From Dehalococcoidia bacterium (lineage in GTDB: Bacteria; Chloroflexota; Dehalococcoidia; JACVQG01): a stretch of 5,000 nucleotides of DNA. The notes below the pieces were generated by a model. It did no database searches, had not been told where the DNA came from, and saw only the letters and a list, made by a program, of their open reading frames with translations. The DNA lies in NCBI GenBank assembly GCA_015661045.1, contig JACVQG010000077.1, positions 1-5,000 of the forward strand. Direction: 5' to 3'. Shown one piece after another: positions 1 through 5,000 of the stretch (position 1 is its first letter; the number at the start of each line of letters is the position of its first letter). Both the position numbers and the translations under genes were made by a program.

Positions 1-5
1 ACACC

Positions 6-34
6 TTGACGCTCCCCAGACCTTATGATAGTAT
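6..34 (+). promoter_or_regulatory. Weak candidate sigma70-type promoter, distal to ribF
   Basis: A TTGACG hexamer (6-11) is followed after 17 bp by TAGTAT (29-34), matching the consensus -35 at five of six and the -10 at four of six positions. An 11-bp dyad TGATAgTATCA (26-36) covers the -10 hexamer. Spacing is ideal but the -10 is poor, and AT-rich intergenic DNA often yields such matches by chance. If real, it would transcribe through the hairpin at 100-128 into ribF. Confidence 0.22.
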
Positions 35-63
35 CAAACAGCATCGTACTTTTTCTATAACCT

Positions 64-93
64 GTGACCTTACACCGAATAATTGTGTATAAT
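64..93 (+). promoter_or_regulatory. Candidate promoter of the ribF-tyrS-aminotransferase-serA unit
   Basis: A perfect TATAAT (88-93) lies 18 bp downstream of GTGACC (64-69), which shares TGAC with the TTGACA consensus. The predicted transcription start is near position 100, giving a leader of about 60 nt before the ribF GTG codon. It is the best promoter-like match ahead of the four-gene cluster. The oddity is that the predicted start coincides with the first base of a terminator-like hairpin (100-133), so either the leader is attenuated or this promoter call is wrong. This is inferred from consensus matching only. Confidence 0.45.
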
Positions 94-99
94 GTTTAT

Positions 100-133
100 G
101 ATGTATGGCGGCTATGCCTCCATACATCTTTTT
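100..133 (+). terminator. Intrinsic terminator-like hairpin with U-tract, upstream of ribF
   Basis: Positions 100-108 (GATGTATGG) are perfectly complementary to 120-128 (CCATACATC). After one C/T mismatch (109/119), GGC (110-112) pairs with GCC (116-118) around a TAT loop. The stem is followed directly by five T (129-133). The T-tract lies only on the right side, so it would act on + strand transcription. It may end an unseen upstream gene, or sit in the ribF leader as an attenuator or 5' stabilising hairpin. No good promoter lies between it and ribF, so transcripts reaching ribF should cross it. Confidence 0.55.
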
Positions 134-148
134 AAACTGGATTTTAGA

Positions 149-155
149 TAAGGGG
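149..155 (+). promoter_or_regulatory. Shine-Dalgarno tract selecting the GTG start of ribF
   Basis: TAAGGGG (149-155) matches TAAGG of the anti-Shine-Dalgarno complement and precedes the GTG at 160. An ATG at 158-160 overlaps that GTG but reads only three codons before TAG (167-169), so the GTG must be the real start. In the ribF frame a TAG at 145-147 excludes any start farther upstream. Confidence 0.6.
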
Positions 156-159
156 ACAT

Positions 160-1080
160 GTGTCAGTAGAGGATGAGCTGAAGGGGTACACCCCGGATAC
201 GAAAAGTTGGTTCAGCATCGGAGTCTTTGATGGAGTTCACCTCGGCCATCGCCATTTAATTAAAAACCTGCTGGAGCAATCACAAAAATCCGGAGCAATA
301 AGCGGGGTTATAACCTTTAAACAACACCCCCGTCAGGTTATTTCAGCCGGGACGCCAATAACCTACCTTACCAACCTGGATGAGAGGGTAAGATTACTAA
401 AAGAGCTAGGAGTAGACGTGGTAATCGCCCTGACGTTTACCCCGGAACTGGCGCAATTTTCGGCCCGGGATTTTATAGGTTTACTCCAGAAACGCCTTCG
501 ATTGCACGGGTTGGTAGTCGGCCCTGATTTCGCCCTGGGGAAAGGCCGTGAGGGGGACGTAGTCACACTGCAGCGCCTGGCCGGTGATATGGGATTCCAG
601 CTCCTGGTAGTGCCCCATTTGACCCAGGGGAATGAAGCCGTGAGTAGCACGGCGGTCAGGAAAGCACTGAGTACTGGAGCTATGGAATCGGTTACCCGGA
701 TGCTTGGCAGACCCTACACTCTTACCGGGCCTGTCGTCTCCGGTAAGGGCCAGGGCCGGGTTCTGGGCTTTCCCACCGCTAATATACAAGTTAATCATAA
801 CGCAACTATACCGGCCGATGGCGTCTATGTGACCAGGGCCCACATATCTAATAAAAGCTACCCGTCAGTAACCAACATCGGCCAGTGCCCTACATTCGGT
901 GGCTGCGAACGGACAGTTGAAGTGTTTTTGTTAGATTATTCAGGAGATCTATACAACCAGACTTTAACTATCGACGTATTGGAAAGAATCAGGGCAGAGA
1001 AGCGTTTTGATAGCCCTCAAGAGCTTCAAAAGCAAATTAATCAGGATGTAGAAAAAGCCCGGAAGATATTCATAGGTTAG
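160..1080 (+). CDS. ribF: Bifunctional riboflavin kinase / FMN adenylyltransferase (FAD synthetase)
   Basis: This cytosolic enzyme phosphorylates riboflavin to FMN and then adenylylates FMN to FAD. The 306 residues match the usual length of bacterial RibF (about 300-315). The N-terminal nucleotidyltransferase domain (about 15-170) shows GVFDGVHLGH at 21-30 with the HxGH ATP-binding motif, GPDFALGKGREGD at 121-133, and SSTAVRKAL at 162-170. The C-terminal riboflavin kinase domain (about 183-305) shows GKGQGRVLGFPTANI at 195-209, TNIGQCPTFG at 238-247, and VEVFLLDYSGDLY at 253-265; E254 is the expected catalytic glutamate. Both domains look intact, so both activities are expected. The start is GTG; the nucleotidyltransferase motif begins about 20 residues in, as in relatives. 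It is the first gene of the cluster, 18 bp before tyrS. The short leader shows no FMN riboswitch. Confidence 0.96.
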   Translation: MSVEDELKGYTPDTKSWFSIGVFDGVHLGHRHLIKNLLEQSQKSGAISGVITFKQHPRQVISAGTPITYLTNLDERVRLLKELGVDVVIALTFTPELAQFSARDFIGLLQKRLRLHGLVVGPDFALGKGREGDVVTLQRLAGDMGFQLLVVPHLTQGNEAVSSTAVRKALSTGAMESVTRMLGRPYTLTGPVVSGKGQGRVLGFPTANIQVNHNATIPADGVYVTRAHISNKSYPSVTNIGQCPTFGGCERTVEVFLLDYSGDLYNQTLTIDVLERIRAEKRFDSPQELQKQINQDVEKARKIFIG

Positions 1081-1098
1081 AGAAAAAGGTGATACTTT

Positions 1099-2358
1099 AT
1101 GTCAATTAAAACACCCTCTGATAGCGATACCTGGAAACTCCTTAAAAAGGGTGTGGCCGAAATAATTAGTGAGCTCGAGCTTCAACGGATGTTAAAAGCA
1201 TCCGCCGAATCGGGCAAACCATTGAGGCTCAAGCAGGGATTCGACCCCAGCCGGCCAGATATTCACCTGGGACATGTGGTTGGCCTGCGAAAATTGCGGC
1301 AGTTTCAAGAAATGGGCCATACCGTAGTCCTTATTGTTGGGGACTGGACTGCTCAGATAGGCGACCCCAGTGGTGAATCGGTTACCCGCCCCATGCTTTC
1401 CGCCGATGAGGTTCGAGTCAATGCCCGTACCTATATGGAGCAGTTCTTCAAGGTAGTGGACAGGGCTAAAACCGAGGTGCGCTGGCAAAGCGAATGGTTC
1501 GGTAAGTTCGACCTCAGCCAGGTAATCAGGCTGACCAGTAAATTCACAGTGGCGCAATTTCTGGCCCGGGACGATTTTGCTAAAAGATACCAATCCGGCC
1601 GGCCTATTGCCATAACCGAGCTTCTCTATCCTTTGTTACAGGCTTACGATTCGGTCGTAGTTCAATCTGATGTGGAGTTCGGCGGCATAGACCAGAAATT
1701 CAATTGCCTCGTTGGACGGGAACTCCAGGCTATGGAGGGGCAAAGACCTCAGCAGGTATTTTTGATGCCACTTTTAGTGGGCCGCGATGGCAAACAAAAG
1801 ATGAGCAAGAGTCTGGGCAATTATATCGGCGTAACCGAACCGCCGGATGAGATGTATGGCAAGGTAATGTCAATCCCCGACCACCTGATACTGCCTTACT
1901 TTGAACTGGTTACGGATATTTCTGACAGTGAACTGGCTAAAATCGGCCAGGAATTAAAATCAAACACGGTCAACCCAATGGAGTTAAAAAAGCAGCTTGC
2001 CAGAGAAATAGTAGGCCAGTTCCATACTCCCCAGGCAGCGTTAGAGGCACAAGCCGCTTTTGAAACTACCTTCCAGCGAAGACAGGTGCCGGAGAACATC
2101 CCTGAGTTTGTTCTATCGTTACCGGGCGGCACTGGAACCGATTCGTTATCCCTGGATATACCCCAGGCTTTGTTGGCGACCAGGATGGTAAAAAGCCGCA
2201 GTGAGGCTAGAAGACTCATCGCCCAGGGCGCTTTAAAAGTTGATGGGAAATCCGTAGGCCAGGAGACCATCCCTGTTCCTGCTGACAGCGCCTTAACCAT
2301 AACCCTGGGCAAGCGACGGTTTGCCCGTCTTAAACTGGTATCTGTACCCCAGAAATGA
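1099..2358 (+). CDS. tyrS: Tyrosyl-tRNA synthetase, TyrZ-like subfamily with S4 domain
   Basis: This class I synthetase activates tyrosine with ATP and charges tRNA-Tyr in the cytosol. In 419 residues, the catalytic Rossmann domain carries the HIGH-type motif HLGH (56-59, in GFDPSRPDIHLGH) and KMSKS at 234-238. Tyrosine-pocket residues are Y177, Q181 and D184 in YPLLQAYDS, with GGIDQK at 195-200. The C-terminal S4 RNA-binding domain spans about 354-418. The form of the N-terminal motif and the length fit the TyrRS branch often called TyrZ or type 2 rather than the E. coli-like TyrS branch; that assignment is by recollection. GDPSGESVTRP (88-98) replaces the more familiar GDPSGRS-TRP form. The ATG has a strong Shine-Dalgarno AAGGTGAT (1086-1093) at good spacing. 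The 18-bp gap from ribF leaves no room for a T-box leader. Confidence 0.96.
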   Translation: MSIKTPSDSDTWKLLKKGVAEIISELELQRMLKASAESGKPLRLKQGFDPSRPDIHLGHVVGLRKLRQFQEMGHTVVLIVGDWTAQIGDPSGESVTRPMLSADEVRVNARTYMEQFFKVVDRAKTEVRWQSEWFGKFDLSQVIRLTSKFTVAQFLARDDFAKRYQSGRPIAITELLYPLLQAYDSVVVQSDVEFGGIDQKFNCLVGRELQAMEGQRPQQVFLMPLLVGRDGKQKMSKSLGNYIGVTEPPDEMYGKVMSIPDHLILPYFELVTDISDSELAKIGQELKSNTVNPMELKKQLAREIVGQFHTPQAALEAQAAFETTFQRRQVPENIPEFVLSLPGGTGTDSLSLDIPQALLATRMVKSRSEARRLIAQGALKVDGKSVGQETIPVPADSALTITLGKRRFARLKLVSVPQK

Positions 2359-2388
2359 ATTAAGAAATCTTAGCGGAGGTTATAATAT

Positions 2389-3492
2389 ATGCAACTGCGT
2401 ATCCCAGGTCCAACCCCCCTTCCACCTCAGGTCATCGAGGCCATGAACCGGCAGATGATTAACCACCGGGGCAAAGAATTCGGGGAAATAATACGGCAGA
2501 TAACAGGCAGATTGCAAACCCTTTTCCAGACGAGAAACGACATCTTCCTGTTAACCGCTTCCGGCACCGGTGGAATGGAAGCCGCTGTCGTCAATACCCT
2601 ATCTCCCGGAGACCCCGTGCTGGCAATATCCTGTGGCTTTTTCGGGGATAGATTTAGCGACATCGCCCGCGCCTATGGAGCGGAAGTAACCATGCTGAAC
2701 TTCGAATGGGGTAAACCAGCCGACCCCGATACCCTTCGCCAGGCCTTGAAACAAAATTCCCGTTATAAAGCGGTGATGGTTGTGCATAATGAGACCTCCA
2801 CCGGCGTAGCCAATAACCTGGCAGCAATTGCGCCTGTGGTCCGTGAATTTGATAAGTTACTGTTAGTGGACGCTGTTAGCAGTATGGGTGCCGTAGATTT
2901 ACCGGTGGACAAGTTAGGGCTGGATGTTGTCGCATCCGCTTCCCAGAAAGCCTGGATGTCACCACCCGGACTGGCTATGGTAAGCCTCAGCCCCCGCGCC
3001 TGGAAAGCTCAGTCCCAGGCAAAAATGCCCCGATGCTACCTTGATTTGGCCGAAGCCAGGAAATTCTATGAAAAAAACCAGACTCCCTGGACGCCAGCAG
3101 TAGGCACCGCTTACGGCCTGGCCGCGGCGCTGGAGTTAATGATAGCCGAAGGCTTACCTGGAATAGCCGCCCGCCATGAAAAGATAGCCAAAAAAGCGCG
3201 AGATGGGGTTAAAGCCCTGGGGCTGTCTCTGTTCCCGGATGAGAAATGCGCCTCTGTAACCGTAACGGCCGTAAAAGCTCCTGATGGAGTGGATGTTAAG
3301 AAGCTCCTCCAGACAATGTTAACAGAATACGGTATCGAGCTTGCAGGCGGACAACAAAAGCTGGAAGGTAAGATATTCCGTATCGGTCATCTAGGCTGGG
3401 TAAGCGAAAAAGAAATGGACGACGTTATACAGGCTCTTGCAAAATGCCTGCCTAAGGTCGGCTATACAAAGCAGAATCCGGTCAGTAAATAA
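2389..3492 (+). CDS. Class V PLP aminotransferase, serine/alanine-glyoxylate type; probable serine-pathway transaminase
   Basis: This is a fold-type I, PLP-dependent enzyme of the alanine-glyoxylate / serine-pyruvate aminotransferase family, 367 residues against a usual 360-390. The N-terminus PGPTPLPPQVIEAM (6-19) is the family signature. ASGTGGMEA (57-65) binds the cofactor phosphate, HNETSTG (133-139) and D161 in VDAVSS contact the PLP ring, and K187 in SASQKAW forms the Schiff base. R331 in FRIGHLG is the expected substrate-carboxylate arginine. Start: ATG with GGAGGT (2375-2380) eight bases upstream. Its stop is 5 bp before serA, so by context it probably transaminates phosphohydroxypyruvate (or hydroxypyruvate) in serine synthesis. 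Glyoxylate amination remains possible, since family sequence alone does not fix substrate. Some homologues carry an old misannotation as a soluble hydrogenase subunit; nothing here supports hydrogenase activity. Confidence 0.92.
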   Translation: MQLRIPGPTPLPPQVIEAMNRQMINHRGKEFGEIIRQITGRLQTLFQTRNDIFLLTASGTGGMEAAVVNTLSPGDPVLAISCGFFGDRFSDIARAYGAEVTMLNFEWGKPADPDTLRQALKQNSRYKAVMVVHNETSTGVANNLAAIAPVVREFDKLLLVDAVSSMGAVDLPVDKLGLDVVASASQKAWMSPPGLAMVSLSPRAWKAQSQAKMPRCYLDLAEARKFYEKNQTPWTPAVGTAYGLAAALELMIAEGLPGIAARHEKIAKKARDGVKALGLSLFPDEKCASVTVTAVKAPDGVDVKKLLQTMLTEYGIELAGGQQKLEGKIFRIGHLGWVSEKEMDDVIQALAKCLPKVGYTKQNPVSK

Positions 3493-3497
3493 TAAAA

Positions 3498-5000
3498 ATG
3501 AATATCGAACATAAAACCGAAAAGCGTCCCAGGGTACTAATTGCTGACCCTATAGCTAGCGAAGGTATAAAACTCCTCAGTGGCTTCGCCAGCACGGATG
3601 TCCAGTTGAAGCTCCAGCCGGCTGAATTATTGAAAATCATCGGTGAATATGAAGGGTTGGTGGTACGTAGCGAGACTAAAGTTACCGCCGAGATCATTAA
3701 CGCGGGGAAAAAACTCCAGGTTATCGGACGGGCCGGGGTGGGTGTTGACAATGTAGACGTCGAAGCCGCCACCCGCCGTGGAATTGTGGTAGTAAATGCC
3801 CCAACGGGCAATTCTATTTCCGCCGCCGAACATACTATAGCTATGATGCTGGCATTATGCCGTCACATCCCGCAAGCTCATAGCCTGCTTAAAGGCGGCG
3901 TATGGGAACGTAGTAAATTCACCGGCATCGAAGTAAAAAATAAAACAATAGGGATAGTTGGTCTGGGCAATGTGGGCGCCGCTGTAGCTCAACGGGCCGT
4001 CGGATTGGAAATGAAGGTAATAGGTTTCGACCCGTTTATCTCTGCCGAATACGCCCAACGCCTGCAGGTACGGCTGGTAACTCTGGACGATCTGTTCCAG
4101 GAATCCGATTTTATAACTGTCCACGTACCTTTATTACCCCAGACAAAAAATATTATCGGCGAACGCGAAATAGCCAAAATGAAACCCTCCGTGCGCATTA
4201 TTAATGTAGCCCGGGGCGGACTGGTCAACGAAGAAGCCCTGTTCAAAGCCCTGGAGGAAGGCCGTGTTGCCGGGGCGGCGGTAGATGTTTTTACCGAAGA
4301 ACCGGCACGGAACAACATTCTGATACGCAGCGATAAAGTAATCCTCACCCCCCATCTGGGAGCTTCGACAGTTGAAGCCCAAACAGGTGTGGCAGTAGAT
4401 ACAGCAGAGCAAGTAATAGCGGTTCTGCAGGGAAAACCAGCACGGTACGCCGTAAACGCCCCACTTATCCCGGCAGATCTTTATCCCATCCTGGGTCCCT
4501 ATCTGGGGGTAGCTATTGCAGTGGGACGCCTTGTCTCGCAGCTCGCTGGCGGCCAGATGCAGTCTATCCACATACAGTACGATGGAGAAATTGGCAACCA
4601 TAACACCACTGCTCTTAAAGCTGCTGTCCTTGGCGGCTTGCTAGAAATAGTCAGCGAAGAGCGGGTTAACCTGGTAAATGCCAATATGGTGGCGCAACGC
4701 CGGGGATTACAAGTCGTGGAGCACAAGGGTGGAACCTCCGAAGTTTATACCAGCCTGCTTACAGTCCGCGTCGACACCAGCACCGGTTCTACTTCCGTAT
4801 CCGGTACCAATATGCGGGGAGAACCCCACATTGTACGGGTAAACAAATACTGGATAGATGTTGTGCCAACGGGCGGCTACTTCCTGTTTGCCGACCACCG
4901 TGACCGGCCTGGACTGATAGGCACAGTAGGCAACATAACCGGCAAGGCAAATATAAACATCCATTCTATGCAACTTGGCCGTCTCGGGCCGAGGGGCGAT
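3498..5000 (+). CDS. serA: D-3-phosphoglycerate dehydrogenase, long ACT-domain form (3' end beyond window)
   Basis: SerA oxidises 3-phosphoglycerate to 3-phosphohydroxypyruvate with NAD, the first committed step of serine synthesis. The frame is open for 501 codons to the window edge; long SerA proteins are about 525-530 residues, so roughly 25 are missing. The NAD domain has GLGNVG at 155-160 and D178 (GFDP), which favours NAD over NADP. The catalytic triad is R239 (NVARGG), E268 (TEEP) and H286 (TPHLGAST). GRAGVGVDNVD (78-88) is a substrate-domain signature. An intervening (ASB-type) domain spans about 322-455, and an ACT domain begins near 459 with DHRDRPGLIG (466-475), so serine or other effector control is possible. 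ATG 3498 follows the previous stop by 5 bp with no Shine-Dalgarno; an in-frame TAA at 3486-3488 rules out an earlier start. Translation is probably coupled to the aminotransferase. Confidence 0.95.
   Translation, partial: MNIEHKTEKRPRVLIADPIASEGIKLLSGFASTDVQLKLQPAELLKIIGEYEGLVVRSETKVTAEIINAGKKLQVIGRAGVGVDNVDVEAATRRGIVVVNAPTGNSISAAEHTIAMMLALCRHIPQAHSLLKGGVWERSKFTGIEVKNKTIGIVGLGNVGAAVAQRAVGLEMKVIGFDPFISAEYAQRLQVRLVTLDDLFQESDFITVHVPLLPQTKNIIGEREIAKMKPSVRIINVARGGLVNEEALFKALEEGRVAGAAVDVFTEEPARNNILIRSDKVILTPHLGASTVEAQTGVAVDTAEQVIAVLQGKPARYAVNAPLIPADLYPILGPYLGVAIAVGRLVSQLAGGQMQSIHIQYDGEIGNHNTTALKAAVLGGLLEIVSEERVNLVNANMVAQRRGLQVVEHKGGTSEVYTSLLTVRVDTSTGSTSVSGTNMRGEPHIVRVNKYWIDVVPTGGYFLFADHRDRPGLIGTVGNITGKANINIHSMQLGRLGPRGD

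Noticed and set aside
1..44. Minus-strand frame starting at ATG (42-44) and open to the left edge, possibly a divergent gene.
   Set aside because: Only 14 complete codons are visible, there is no clear Shine-Dalgarno, and no recognisable protein signature.
98..151. A 17-codon frame (ATG 98 to TAA 149-151) inside the ribF leader, considered as a leader peptide.
   Set aside because: It has no Shine-Dalgarno, its ATG lies at or before the predicted transcription start, and it contains no run of regulatory codons.
100..159. FMN riboswitch controlling ribF.
   Set aside because: The stretch before the start is far shorter than an FMN aptamer and holds one simple hairpin with none of the conserved aptamer core.
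363..843. Minus-strand open frames of 95 and 120 codons opposite ribF.
   Set aside because: They are antisense shadows of a complete, motif-rich RibF frame and have cysteine- and serine-rich nonsense-like composition.
1081..1098. T-box leader upstream of tyrS.
   Set aside because: The gap from ribF is 18 bp and is filled by the Shine-Dalgarno sequence; a T-box needs a couple of hundred bases.
2381..2386. Perfect TATAAT just before the aminotransferase start, considered as an internal promoter.
   Set aside because: There is no -35-like hexamer at suitable spacing, and a transcript from it would start inside the coding region and lack the ribosome-binding site.
3627..4973. Several overlapping minus-strand open frames of 68 to 155 codons opposite serA.
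   Set aside because: They lie wholly within a SerA coding sequence with all catalytic motifs intact, overlap one another in different frames, and show no protein signature.

Overview
The window is an ordinary bacterial chromosomal segment with base composition near balanced by eye. It holds four head-to-tail genes on the + strand. The order is a bifunctional riboflavin kinase/FMN adenylyltransferase (ribF), tyrosyl-tRNA synthetase (tyrS), a class V PLP aminotransferase of the serine/alanine-glyoxylate type, and D-3-phosphoglycerate dehydrogenase (serA). serA is cut by the right edge. Protein style (a TyrZ-like TyrRS with S4 tail, a long SerA with intervening and ACT domains) and the class V aminotransferase-serA pair suggest a Chloroflexota/Dehalococcoidia-like bacterium. 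That assignment is from memory of protein families and is only moderately secure; nothing here proves a taxon.

Positions 1-159 are non-coding or nearly so. They contain two candidate sigma70-type promoters; the better one has a perfect TATAAT at 88-93. They also contain a strong hairpin followed by five T (100-133), which looks like an intrinsic terminator or a leader attenuator, and a Shine-Dalgarno tract before a GTG start at 160. No gene can be assigned to the first 90 bases.

The gaps between the four genes are 18, 30 and 5 bp, none with room for a convincing promoter or terminator, so the four are probably one transcription unit. ribF makes FMN and FAD, and tyrS charges tRNA-Tyr. The last two genes plausibly carry out the first two steps of serine synthesis: 3-phosphoglycerate to 3-phosphohydroxypyruvate by SerA, then transamination by the class V enzyme in place of a classical SerC. 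A phosphoserine phosphatase is not visible here.

I found no mobile element, CRISPR array, RNA gene or clearly novel system. The points most worth a second look are the hairpin sitting at the predicted start of the ribF transcript, the serA start that lacks a Shine-Dalgarno sequence, and the physiological role of the aminotransferase.
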